DNA of 64,000 nucleotides from DATFVA01 sp963832715 (GTDB lineage: Bacteria; Bacteroidota; Ignavibacteria; Ignavibacteriales; Ignavibacteriaceae), in contig CAWHVB010000007.1 of assembly GCA_963832715.1 (NCBI GenBank), positions 124,001 to 188,000 on the forward strand, written 5' to 3'. The notes beneath the pieces were generated by a model. It was not told the origin of the DNA and did not search any database. It worked only from the letters and a program-made list of their open reading frames with translations. Position numbers and translations under genes: made by a program. Shown piece by piece: positions 9,252-17,705 of this stretch; within the stretch, counting starts at the first letter, position 1; each line of letters opens with the position of its first letter.

Positions 9252-9287
9252 GGGATGAACGTTAACTGCCTGATTTCTGTACATCCC
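9252..9287. promoter_or_regulatory. Candidate activator-binding dyad 1
   Basis: Inverted repeat GGGATGAAC (9252-9260) and GTACATCCC (9279-9287), 8 of 9 positions complementary, 18 bases apart. The same half-site recurs at 9589. It could bind the Fis-type domain of the divergent regulator. This is inference from sequence symmetry only; the distance to the promoter (~490 bases) is long but workable for an enhancer. Confidence 0.3.
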
Positions 9288-9588
9288 TTTTCCAGGCTTA
9301 CACGGGTTTCTGTCCCTTTCTTATTTCAAACTGATTTTATTGCAAAAAATTATTAATTTCGTCCTAATACAAAATAATGTACTTTAGAAACGGTAGAAAC
9401 TTCGGCGCTGTTTTATTTCTGATTAAAGTATGCCGCTTTCCCGTTTCTCTTCAACCTTATTTCATCTATCTTTCGGCCATCATTTCGGCCTCTAACAGGC
9501 AGTCTTCCCCGGCATTTCCATAGCACTCTTCCGTTTCGCCGGGAGTTTTATTACGCAGACTTCCATCATTCGGCTTCCTTTAACTATC

Positions 9589-9615
9589 GGATGTACTGTT
9601 CTCTGCCGTACACCC
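9589..9615. promoter_or_regulatory. Candidate activator-binding dyad 2
   Basis: Inverted repeat GGATGTAC (9589-9596) and GTACACCC (9608-9615), 7 of 8 positions complementary, 11 bases apart. Its centre is about 160 bases upstream of the predicted sigma-54 start point, a usual place for an NtrC-type upstream activating site. The half-site matches the one near 9252-9287, but the arm spacing differs (19 versus 27 bases), which weakens the case. Confidence 0.35.
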
Positions 9616-9734
9616 CTGTTACGAAAACGGACACCTCTCCGTCTCTGGAAATATTTATTCAAACATATCAGGATGATATTGGTGATGAACGGTGCAATAA
9701 GTTGATAAGATAATATTGCCGTTTTCAGGCCAAA

Positions 9735-9750
9735 AGGCACAGGTTTTGCC
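9735..9750 (+). promoter_or_regulatory. Sigma-54 (-24/-12) promoter of the transporter array
   Basis: GGCAC at 9736-9740, five bases, then TTGC at 9746-9749. The GG and GC dinucleotides are 12 bases apart, exactly as in the consensus TGGCAC-N5-TTGC; only the leading T is replaced by A. Transcription should start near 9761, 41 bases before the adaptor ATG at 9802. A sigma-54 activator gene is divergently encoded next to it, which strongly supports function. Confidence 0.75.
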
Positions 9751-9801
9751 TTATTTCCTGCGGGGATTCCAGAATATACACGAAATACTCAGGAGAGTTA
9801 A

Positions 9802-11052
9802 ATGGACAGAAAGATTGAAAAGAAAAAATGGCCGCCAAAAAAAATCGCAATGTATTCGGGCGGCGCATTAATACTCTTCATTATTTTATACAGCTTTGTT
9901 TTCACCGATAAAAGTTCAAGACTTAATGTTGAAGAAGATAAGATCACTATTTCGACAGTTAAATACGGACCTTTTCAGGAATATATTCCTATAACCGGTA
10001 CCGTTCAGCCTATAGAAACCTTCCTTCTTGATGTAAGCGACGGCGGCAAGGTCGTAACAAAATACATCGAAGAAGGTGCTTTCGTAAATGCGGGAGATCC
10101 GATCCTGAAACTCGATAATGCTTCATTGACTTTAAGCATTATATATAACGAAGCAAATGTTTTCCAGCAGATAAACTCACTCAGAAGCACCCGGCTTTCA
10201 ATGGAGGAATCCCGCTTGAGTCTGCAGGGACAGTTACTAGACGTTGAACACAACCTGAAACTTCAGAAGACCACCTACGAGAATGATAAAGTTTTGTTCG
10301 ATAAAAACCTTATCTCGAAAATAGAGTACCAGAATGCAAAAGATGAGTATGAATATCTTATGAATAAAAAGAATCTGACTCTCGAAACCTTCAGGAAAGA
10401 TTCTCTTTTCAGAGCGCAGCAGATTGAACAGCTTGAAAAGTCAGTGAGCACGCTGGAGGAGAACCTGAATATAACCAAGAAACAGCTTGAAGACCTGACG
10501 GTTAAAGCCCCGATAAAAGGACAGCTTACATCATTAAATGCAGAGATAGGGCAATCGATTGCCCCCGGTGCAAACGTTGGTGAGATCGATGTGGTAGATT
10601 CATTCAAGATACGGGCGGCAATTGATGAGCACTATATAGCGAGGGTTAGCCCTGGTCAGACCGGTGAATTTAGTCTCTCAGATCATACTTATAAACTTAT
10701 AATAAAGAAAGTGTACCCTGAAGTAAAGAATGGTCAGTTTGAGGTAGATATGAACTTCAACGGCGAAGTCCCGAAAGGTATACGAAGAGGACAGTCAGTT
10801 CAGATTAGACTTGAACTCGGTGAACTTTCACAGGCCCTCACCATCGATAGAGGCGGTTTCTACCAGACAACAGGAGGACAATGGATATTTGTTCTTGATC
10901 CGTCCGGGGACGTCGCTTATAAAAGAGATATTAAGCTCGGCCGTCAGAACTCGAGTGATTTTGAGGTACTCGAGGGACTGAAAAAAGGAGAGCAGGTAAT
11001 TACATCATCTTATGACACCTATGGTGATGTAGACAAGTTAGTATTGAAATAA
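9802..11052 (+). CDS. HlyD/MacA-type periplasmic adaptor of an ABC efflux system
   Basis: 416 residues. One N-terminal membrane helix (~14-33, after the basic MDRKIEKKKWPPKK) anchors the protein in the inner membrane. Then come a lipoyl/barrel-sandwich half (~60-110), a long alpha-helical hairpin with coiled-coil character (~110-235), the second lipoyl half ('VKAPIKGQLTSLNAEIGQSI', ~233-252), and beta-barrel and membrane-proximal domains. The family bridges an inner-membrane transporter to an outer-membrane exit duct. No TolC-like gene is present in the window. It is the first gene behind the sigma-54 promoter, with a strong AGGAGAG ribosome binding site ahead of the ATG. Confidence 0.9.
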   Translation: MDRKIEKKKWPPKKIAMYSGGALILFIILYSFVFTDKSSRLNVEEDKITISTVKYGPFQEYIPITGTVQPIETFLLDVSDGGKVVTKYIEEGAFVNAGDPILKLDNASLTLSIIYNEANVFQQINSLRSTRLSMEESRLSLQGQLLDVEHNLKLQKTTYENDKVLFDKNLISKIEYQNAKDEYEYLMNKKNLTLETFRKDSLFRAQQIEQLEKSVSTLEENLNITKKQLEDLTVKAPIKGQLTSLNAEIGQSIAPGANVGEIDVVDSFKIRAAIDEHYIARVSPGQTGEFSLSDHTYKLIIKKVYPEVKNGQFEVDMNFNGEVPKGIRRGQSVQIRLELGELSQALTIDRGGFYQTTGGQWIFVLDPSGDVAYKRDIKLGRQNSSDFEVLEGLKKGEQVITSSYDTYGDVDKLVLK

Positions 11053-11132
11053 AAAAAATAAAAAATGTCAGCTTCATTAATAAAAAAACTGTATGCCGGC
11101 GGATTAACGCAGACAGATAAAAGGAGTTAAAC

Positions 11133-11822
11133 ATGCTAAAAACAGAAAACCTGAAAAAGTTATATACCACAGAAGAAGTAGAAACAACTGCTCTTAATAA
11201 TGTGAACATTGAAATAGAGAAAGGAGAATTCGTTTCTATTATGGGTCCTTCCGGCTGCGGAAAATCGACCCTCCTGAATATCCTGGGACTGCTGGATAAC
11301 CCTACAGACGGAAATCTGTTCTTCCTTGAACACGAAGTCTCAAAATACACCGAGAGACAACGGGCTCATTTAAGAAAAGAAAACATTGGTTTTGTTTTCC
11401 AGAGCTTTAACCTGATAGACGAATTAACCGTCTATGAAAATGTTGAACTCCCTCTTCTTTACCTCGGAATAGCCGCACCTGAAAGAAAAATCAAAGTGAA
11501 TGAAGCGCTTGAGAGAATGGAAATTATCCATAGGGCATCGCATTTCCCTCAGCAGTTATCGGGAGGACAGCAGCAGAGAGTAGCAGTGGCGCGTGCTATT
11601 GTCGGAAGTCCTAAGTTAATACTTGCGGATGAACCGACAGGAAATCTTGACTCATCTCACGGCGATGAAGTTATGGGACTCCTGACGAATCTTAATGAGG
11701 CAGGTGCAACAATCATAATGGTTACTCACTCCCCCACGTATGCAGAGTATGGAAACAGGGTTATCCACTTATTCGACGGGCACGTTGTTACCGAAAATTA
11801 TAAAGAAAATTTTCATGTATAG
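11133..11822 (+). CDS. MacB/LolD-type ABC transporter ATPase (first)
   Basis: 229 residues. Walker A GPSGCGKST (38-46), Q-loop FVFQS (Gln90), signature LSGGQQQRV (142-150), Walker B LILADEP (162-168), D-loop NLDS, and H-loop MVTHS (His199). The family is the 3.A.1.122/125 group that powers MacB-, LolCDE- and FtsX-like permeases by mechanotransmission rather than by moving substrate through the membrane. All catalytic residues are canonical, so this subunit should be a full ATPase. It has an AAGGAG site seven bases from its ATG and is 25 bases from the second ATPase. Confidence 0.95.
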   Translation: MLKTENLKKLYTTEEVETTALNNVNIEIEKGEFVSIMGPSGCGKSTLLNILGLLDNPTDGNLFFLEHEVSKYTERQRAHLRKENIGFVFQSFNLIDELTVYENVELPLLYLGIAAPERKIKVNEALERMEIIHRASHFPQQLSGGQQQRVAVARAIVGSPKLILADEPTGNLDSSHGDEVMGLLTNLNEAGATIIMVTHSPTYAEYGNRVIHLFDGHVVTENYKENFHV

Positions 11823-11846
11823 TGTGAATTGAGGAAAGCATTATAA

Positions 11847-12509
11847 ATGATCCAGCTTAAAAATATTGAAAAGTACTACAGCAATAAGTCGGTTAAAACT
11901 TTTGTTCTGAGAAATATTAACCTCGAGGTTAATGAAGGAGAATTCATTTCTGTTATGGGTCCTTCCGGCTCAGGTAAATCCACTCTGCTCCATATTCTGG
12001 GAATGCTGGATACAGCTTCTTCGGGAGAGTATCATTTTTTGGATGAACATGTACATGCAATGTCTGAAAAAAGATTGACAGACCTTCATAAAGCTTTTAT
12101 CGGTTTTGTATTCCAGCAGTATCACCTGATTGACGAACTGACTGTATACGAAAACCTTGAAACACCGCTGCTGTACCAGAAGATAAAAAGCAGTGAAAGG
12201 CAGAGCATGGTTGCCGAAGTACTTGACAGGTTCAATATAGTTGCTAAAAAAGATCTGTTCCCTTTCCAGCTCTCCGGAGGTCAGCAGCAGCTCGTTGCTA
12301 TAGCCCGCGCAATAATAGCGAAGCCGAAGCTCATTCTTGCAGATGAGCCTACAGGCAACCTGCATTCCGACCAGGGAAAAGAGATAATGGAATTACTCAG
12401 AACATTGAACGAAAAAGGAACCACAATTATACAGGTAACGCATTCGGAAGATAACGCTGCGTATGGGAAACGAATAATAAAGCTAAGAGACGGATGGATT
12501 GAAAACTGA
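11847..12509 (+). CDS. MacB/LolD-type ABC transporter ATPase (second, altered D-loop)
   Basis: 220 residues, a close paralogue of the gene upstream. Walker A GPSGSGKST (38-46), signature LSGGQQQLV (142-150), Walker B LILADEP with catalytic Glu (162-168), and H-loop QVTHS. Two positions depart from its neighbour: the D-loop reads NLHSDQG instead of NLDSSHG (Asp to His), and the Arg after the signature glutamines is Leu. These changes suggest an asymmetric heterodimer with the first ATPase, one site being weaker (inference). It has a GAGGAAA ribosome binding site and is followed 26 bases later by the first permease. Confidence 0.93.
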   Translation: MIQLKNIEKYYSNKSVKTFVLRNINLEVNEGEFISVMGPSGSGKSTLLHILGMLDTASSGEYHFLDEHVHAMSEKRLTDLHKAFIGFVFQQYHLIDELTVYENLETPLLYQKIKSSERQSMVAEVLDRFNIVAKKDLFPFQLSGGQQQLVAIARAIIAKPKLILADEPTGNLHSDQGKEIMELLRTLNEKGTTIIQVTHSEDNAAYGKRIIKLRDGWIEN

Positions 12510-12535
12510 TCACTTATAAATAAAAAAGGCCTGAT

Positions 12536-14923
12536 ATGTTAAAAAATTACTTAAAGATAGCCTTCAGAAATTTATTAAAAAGTAAAGCGTTTTCACTTAT
12601 TAACATTGCCGGTTTAGCTATCGGGCTTTCAGGCTTTATCCTGCTATCACTATATATAAGGCAGGAACTGAGCTTTGACGATTTCAACACTAAAGCGGAC
12701 CGTATTTACCGGCCGGTAGAAATTCAACGCCCTGCGGGTGTTCCCGAACAACAGGTGGCGGTTACGATGGGTCCTTTAGCCGCTGCTCTGAAGAATGATT
12801 TTCCCGAGATAGAAGCTGCTGCCAGAATAATGCCCGCTCCCGCATATTTCTGTAATGTAGGCGAAAAAGGTTTTTATGAAGATCAGATTGTCTATGCTGA
12901 TCCTGGGATTTTCAACATTTTCACCATTCCCTTTATCGAAGGCGATCCGGCGCAGGCATTGAAAGACCCGAATTCGATTGTCCTTACCAAATCTGCAGCC
13001 TGGAAATATTTCGGCGATCAAGATCCCGTCGGTCGAATATTTACCATTAACCAGCAGGTCGGAAAAAATGAGATGAAGATTACGGGCATCATAAAGGATT
13101 ATCCTGAAAATTCACACATCCGTTTTTCTATGATCGGCTCACTCTCCACATTACGAAACGATATCCCATGGATGGATAACTGGGGTGATAATTTTCTTGC
13201 AACTTACGTGCTCCTGAAGAAGGGGGCTGATAAATCACAGCTTGAGAAAAAATTCCCTGCATTCATAGAGAAGTATCATAAAGGAGATGAAACATATAGT
13301 TTTTCACTCTATCTGCAGCATTTGAAGGATATCCATCTTTACTCGGATGATATTATTTACCAGACATTCAATCATAACCAGGGCAGCATAGTAAAAGTTT
13401 ATACTTTTTCCACAATCGCCTTATTCATCCTGATCATTGCCTGCATAAACTTTATGAACCTGTCAACAGCCCGTTCGGCTAAGAGAATAAAAGAGGTGGG
13501 TATAAGAAAGGTATTGGGATCCGGACGGTCAAATCTTGTTATACAGTTCATGGGAGAAGCGGTTATCATCGCACTGTTTGCTTTTTTATTCGCCATACTT
13601 ATTACTGAATTTGCTTTTCCATACTTCAAATCAGTATTCAATATCACGCTGGATTTTCAATTTAAGAATAATATCCTTTTCTCACTTGAAATGCTGGCAG
13701 TTACTATCCTGGTCGGGATCGCAGCAGGATTATATCCCGCGTTTTATTTGTCTAAAGCCCAGCCTGCTCAATCATTAAAGAATTACAGGGGCACAATGGG
13801 CGGAGGCTCACTGCTGAGAAAGGTGCTGGTTGTTGCCCAGTTTGCCATTGCTATAGTGTTGATTATTAGCAGCGGAATAGTAATGGACCAGATGAACTTT
13901 ATACGGAACAAGAACCTGGGATTCAATAAAGAACAATTATTATATATCCCTATACGCGGCAAAGCCGAACGTGATAAAACTGAACTGTTAAAAAATGAGC
14001 TGCTGAAGAATAATTATATAGTAAGCGCATCGGCTGTTTCAGGTCAGATAGGAGCAAGCGGAAGCCAGGGAACCGAAACTGTGGAAGGTTCTGGAGATAA
14101 TGCCAGCCTGATGATGAGAAGAAGTTATGTCGATTTTGATTACTTCAAAACAATGCAGCTGAAAATTGTAGACGGAAGAGCATTCTCAAAAGATTATCCG
14201 ACGGATTCTATCAATGCAGTAATAATTAATCAGACCGCTGTTAAAAAATTCGGATGGAAAAACCCGGTAGGTAAAGTATTCAAAGGTGATCCTGCATCTA
14301 CTGTTATCGGGGTAGTCCGCGATTATAATTTTTACTCTGTCCATGCCCGGATTGAACCGCAGATCATCCGCATATCAAAAGACAACATCGATAACCTGCT
14401 GGTAAGGGTAAGGCCCGGCAGGCTAAAGGAAACGACAAACTATATTGAAACTACCTGGAATAAAATTAACCAGGGCAAACCATTTGAATACACTTTTGTG
14501 GATGATTATTTCGATAATATATATAAGTCGGATTTAAACACCGAAAAACTTTTCGGGACTTTTGCTTTTCTCGCAGTTTTTATTGCCTGCCTTGGATTAT
14601 TTGGACTTGCTTCTTTTACAGCAGAGCAGAAAACAAAAGAGATAGGTGTCAGGAAAGTTCTGGGCTCCTCTATTGCGGGGATCATATTTCTCCTGTCCAA
14701 AGAATTTATTAAGTGGGTTGTTATCTCCTGTGTAATCGCTTTCCCGGCAGCATACTTCCTGATGAATAACTGGCTTACAAAATTCGCATACAGAACAGAG
14801 ATAAGCGTTTTCATCTTTATAGCAGCTGCCCTAATTACAATAGTTATTGCATTGTTCACCGTAGGATACCAGTCGGTTAAAGCCGCACTTGTTAATCCGG
14901 TAAAATCTTTAAGATATGAATAA
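12536..14923 (+). CDS. FtsX/MacB-type ABC permease, array copy 1
   Basis: 795 residues built as two repeats of the MacB periplasmic core plus FtsX module. One membrane helix at ~19-42, a large periplasmic domain (~45-280), three helices (~283-306, ~335-360, ~378-402), then a second copy: helix ~425-447, periplasmic domain (~455-660), and helices ~665-690, ~715-740 and ~757-780. Each FtsX module carries the cytoplasmic coupling sequence 'KEVGIRKVLGS' or 'KEIGVRKVLGS' that contacts the ATPase. The terminal 'ANPVKSLRYE'-like tail is shared by all copies. It has no ATPase domain and must use the ATPases encoded just upstream. Substrate unknown. Confidence 0.93.
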   Translation: MLKNYLKIAFRNLLKSKAFSLINIAGLAIGLSGFILLSLYIRQELSFDDFNTKADRIYRPVEIQRPAGVPEQQVAVTMGPLAAALKNDFPEIEAAARIMPAPAYFCNVGEKGFYEDQIVYADPGIFNIFTIPFIEGDPAQALKDPNSIVLTKSAAWKYFGDQDPVGRIFTINQQVGKNEMKITGIIKDYPENSHIRFSMIGSLSTLRNDIPWMDNWGDNFLATYVLLKKGADKSQLEKKFPAFIEKYHKGDETYSFSLYLQHLKDIHLYSDDIIYQTFNHNQGSIVKVYTFSTIALFILIIACINFMNLSTARSAKRIKEVGIRKVLGSGRSNLVIQFMGEAVIIALFAFLFAILITEFAFPYFKSVFNITLDFQFKNNILFSLEMLAVTILVGIAAGLYPAFYLSKAQPAQSLKNYRGTMGGGSLLRKVLVVAQFAIAIVLIISSGIVMDQMNFIRNKNLGFNKEQLLYIPIRGKAERDKTELLKNELLKNNYIVSASAVSGQIGASGSQGTETVEGSGDNASLMMRRSYVDFDYFKTMQLKIVDGRAFSKDYPTDSINAVIINQTAVKKFGWKNPVGKVFKGDPASTVIGVVRDYNFYSVHARIEPQIIRISKDNIDNLLVRVRPGRLKETTNYIETTWNKINQGKPFEYTFVDDYFDNIYKSDLNTEKLFGTFAFLAVFIACLGLFGLASFTAEQKTKEIGVRKVLGSSIAGIIFLLSKEFIKWVVISCVIAFPAAYFLMNNWLTKFAYRTEISVFIFIAAALITIVIALFTVGYQSVKAALVNPVKSLRYE

Positions 14924-14937
14924 AACCAGGGACTAAA

Positions 14938-17349
14938 ATGATCAGAAATTACATTAAAATAGCTTTAAGGAATTTGCTTAAATTCAAAGCATATTCTTTT
15001 ATTAACATATCCGGTCTTGCAATAGGCATTGCCGCCTGTATAATGATACTTCTTTTCATCAATGATGAATTAAGCTATGACAGGAATAATGAAAAAGCCG
15101 ACCAGATCTACCGTGTGCATACCGAAGCCAGTTTAGCAGGCAACGAAAGTCACCTGGCTGTTTCTCCTGCACCGCTCGGGGCAACGCTCGTACGGGATTA
15201 CCCCGAAGTAATCCAGTACACCCGACTAATGCCGAACCGGACAATGCTGATACGCTACAAAGACAATGTATTCAACGAATCTAACTTCTACTGGGCCGAT
15301 TCGACGATATTTGATGTCTTTACAATCCCATTTATCGAGGGTGATCCCCGGACCGCTCTGGCGCAGCCGCATACAGTTGTAATTACTCAGAAACTGGCAA
15401 AGAAGTACTTCGGCACCGAAGATCCCATGGATAAGATTATGAGTTTTGAGGATGGGACTCCTTACACCGTTAAGGGAGTTGTTAAAGATTGTCCCCACAA
15501 TGTTCATTTTCATTATGATATGTTCGCATCAATTGCGAGCCTTGGATTAGGTGATACTCCTTTCTGGATTGCAAATAATTTCCATACATACATTGTGATG
15601 AAAAAAGGAGTACCGGGTTCCCAGCTGGCAGCAAAGCTCCCGGCATTTGTGGAAAAATATGCAGGACCACAGCTTCGTGAACTTTTCCAGACTTCCTATG
15701 AAGAGATTAAAAAGTCCGGCAGCAGGTACGAATTCCAGATGCAGCCTCTGACGGATATACATCTAACATCCCACCTCGATTATGAAATTGAACCCAATAG
15801 TGATATCAAGTATGTATATATCTTCTCCATCATTGCCGTGTTTATACTGCTGATTGCATGCATTAACTTTATGAATCTTTCAACTGCAAGATCAATGCTC
15901 CGTTCAAAAGAAGTAGGAATAAGGAAGGTACTCGGATCAAACAAGTCGCAGCTTATAAAGCAATTCCTAACCGAGTCGGTTTTGATGACCACCATTGCGG
16001 TAATTGTTGCCATTGCTCTTGTAGAGATCTTTCTCCCCTCCTTTAACAGGCTGGCCGGTAAGGAATTGCATACCTCTTATTTTAACAATTATTTTGCTAT
16101 CCCTGCATTGTTAATCGCAATTATCATCGTGGGGTTAATTGCGGGCAGCTATCCGGCTTTCTTCCTATCATCGTTCAAGCCTGTCACAGTGCTGAAGGGC
16201 AAATTAAACGGGAGCGGGGGAAGCTGGCTGAGGAGCGGACTTGTAGTATTTCAATTTGCTATATCTATAGTACTTTTTATTGGAACATTCATTGTGTACG
16301 GACAGCTTAAATACGTACAGGAAAAGAATCTTGGTTTCGAAAGGGACCATGTTATAGTTATCAATAGGGCCTGGGCACTCGAAAAACAGTCGACTTTCAA
16401 GAATGAACTGCTGAATAATACCCATATCGTCAATGCATCATTTACCGATAATATTCCCGGAAGAATATTCGGCCAGACCGTATTCAAACCTGAAGGAAAT
16501 CCAAGCCCCCAGCAATATATTCTTGCTGTAATGTCGACAGATGATGAATTTGCAAAGACGATGAAACTGAAGTTGTCTGACGGCAGATACCTTTCAAGAG
16601 AAAACCTGACCGATTCTCTCGCGGTTGTACTGAATGAAAGCGCGGTAAAGCTGCTTGGAATTACCGACCCGGTCGGGAAAAGGATTATTTCACCCGGCAG
16701 AACCCCTGAACAGAATGTTTCATATACTATTGTCGGTGTGCTCAAAGACTTTCATTTCGAATCTCTACATCAGAAGATCAGGCCGCTGGCAATATTCTTA
16801 AACCGCGGACTTACTGCTTACCTGCCGGTAAGGATTGCTTCCGGCGATGTATCCGGAACTGTTTCATTTATCGAAAGCCAGTGGAAAAAATTTGTTCCGA
16901 ATAAGCCGTTCGAATATTTCTTCCTGGATGATGATTTCAATAGTCTTTATCAGTCGGAACAGAAAACCGGTGAGATATTCACAGTGTTTTCGGTGCTGGC
17001 GATATTCATTGCATGTCTCGGACTTTTCGGACTGGCTGCATTCACAGCGGAAAGAAGAACCAAGGAAATCGGAATAAGGAAGGTTCTCGGCGCTTCAATA
17101 CCGGGGATAGTGATCCTGCTTTCCAGGGAATTTACGAAGTGGGTTCTGCTGGCAAATCTTATTGCGTGGCCGTTGGCGTATTATTTTATGAATAACTGGC
17201 TTCAAAATTTTGCTTACAGGATCAATCCGGGACTGGGCATATTTCTGCTTGCTGCCGTTACAGCATTATTTATAGCCCTAATAACCGTGAGTTTTCAGGC
17301 AGTAAAAGTCGCTGTCGCAAACCCGGTCGGTGCTCTGAGAAGCGAATAG
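14938..17349 (+). CDS. FtsX/MacB-type ABC permease, array copy 2
   Basis: 803 residues with the same 4+4 membrane-helix design as copy 1. It begins MIRNYIKIALRNLLK and has both coupling motifs ('KEVGIRKVLGS' near residue 325 and 'KEIGIRKVLGA' near 715). Only 14 bases separate it from copy 1, so they are co-transcribed. An AGGGA site precedes the ATG. Divergence is greatest in the periplasmic domains, as expected if the copies recognise different partners or substrates, while the membrane ends stay conserved. Confidence 0.93.
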   Translation: MIRNYIKIALRNLLKFKAYSFINISGLAIGIAACIMILLFINDELSYDRNNEKADQIYRVHTEASLAGNESHLAVSPAPLGATLVRDYPEVIQYTRLMPNRTMLIRYKDNVFNESNFYWADSTIFDVFTIPFIEGDPRTALAQPHTVVITQKLAKKYFGTEDPMDKIMSFEDGTPYTVKGVVKDCPHNVHFHYDMFASIASLGLGDTPFWIANNFHTYIVMKKGVPGSQLAAKLPAFVEKYAGPQLRELFQTSYEEIKKSGSRYEFQMQPLTDIHLTSHLDYEIEPNSDIKYVYIFSIIAVFILLIACINFMNLSTARSMLRSKEVGIRKVLGSNKSQLIKQFLTESVLMTTIAVIVAIALVEIFLPSFNRLAGKELHTSYFNNYFAIPALLIAIIIVGLIAGSYPAFFLSSFKPVTVLKGKLNGSGGSWLRSGLVVFQFAISIVLFIGTFIVYGQLKYVQEKNLGFERDHVIVINRAWALEKQSTFKNELLNNTHIVNASFTDNIPGRIFGQTVFKPEGNPSPQQYILAVMSTDDEFAKTMKLKLSDGRYLSRENLTDSLAVVLNESAVKLLGITDPVGKRIISPGRTPEQNVSYTIVGVLKDFHFESLHQKIRPLAIFLNRGLTAYLPVRIASGDVSGTVSFIESQWKKFVPNKPFEYFFLDDDFNSLYQSEQKTGEIFTVFSVLAIFIACLGLFGLAAFTAERRTKEIGIRKVLGASIPGIVILLSREFTKWVLLANLIAWPLAYYFMNNWLQNFAYRINPGLGIFLLAAVTALFIALITVSFQAVKVAVANPVGALRSE

Positions 17350-17396
17350 TTCTAATTATGTCATTAGAATTTTAACTAAACCTTGAAGGTGAAAAG

Positions 17397-17672
17397 ATGA
17401 AAGATGTTAACATTCCCCTGCCCGGATTCCTCGATCAGCAGATAGCTGAAATTGAGGTGAAGATAAATGGAAAAAAAAGACAGTACAATTTCAGAGTTGA
17501 ATCATTCAGGTGGGAGCCGGACTCAGAGCGATGGACAGTAGAACAAAAAGTAACACGTTTGAAAGAATCTATCGATAATTACGACCGGGGCTGGGAATTA
17601 ATCCAGATTTTCAAACCGAAAGAAGACTCAAAGTATGTGCAGGTTCTGTTCAGACAGAGGAAAGTATCGTAA
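17397..17672 (+). CDS. Small soluble protein of unknown function within the permease array
   Basis: 91 residues, no signal peptide and no membrane segment, so probably cytoplasmic. Charged composition with beta-like stretches ('AEIEVKINGKKRQYNFRVESF', then 'GWELIQIFKPKEDSKYVQVLFRQ'). The final part, 'YDRGWELIQIF...', resembles the small DUF4177-like fold in layout, but I cannot assign a family. It sits between permease copies 2 and 3 on the same strand, with GAAGGTG upstream of the ATG, so it is probably translated with the array. A regulatory or accessory role is speculation. Confidence 0.7.
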   Translation: MKDVNIPLPGFLDQQIAEIEVKINGKKRQYNFRVESFRWEPDSERWTVEQKVTRLKESIDNYDRGWELIQIFKPKEDSKYVQVLFRQRKVS

Positions 17673-17705
17673 CACTTATTAACAATTCAGCACGGTGAGG
17701 TTTTT

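Larger units (their letters stand above)
9135..9801. other. 667-base divergent regulatory region
   Basis: No convincing gene. The only ORF of any size (9492-9740, minus) has no recognisable sequence and would cover the promoter. The region separates the sigma-54 regulator (leftward) from the transporter array (rightward). It holds a -24/-12 promoter at 9735-9750 and repeated GGGATGTAC-like half-sites at 9252, 9279, 9589 and 9608. It also holds short repeats such as 'ATTTCGGCC' near 9472-9492. Its length fits an enhancer-dependent promoter activated from a distance. Confidence 0.6.

Noticed and set aside
9492..9740. 82-codon minus-strand ORF in the divergent regulatory region
   Set aside because: No recognisable family, basic low-complexity composition, no ribosome binding site, and it would overlap the sigma-54 promoter.
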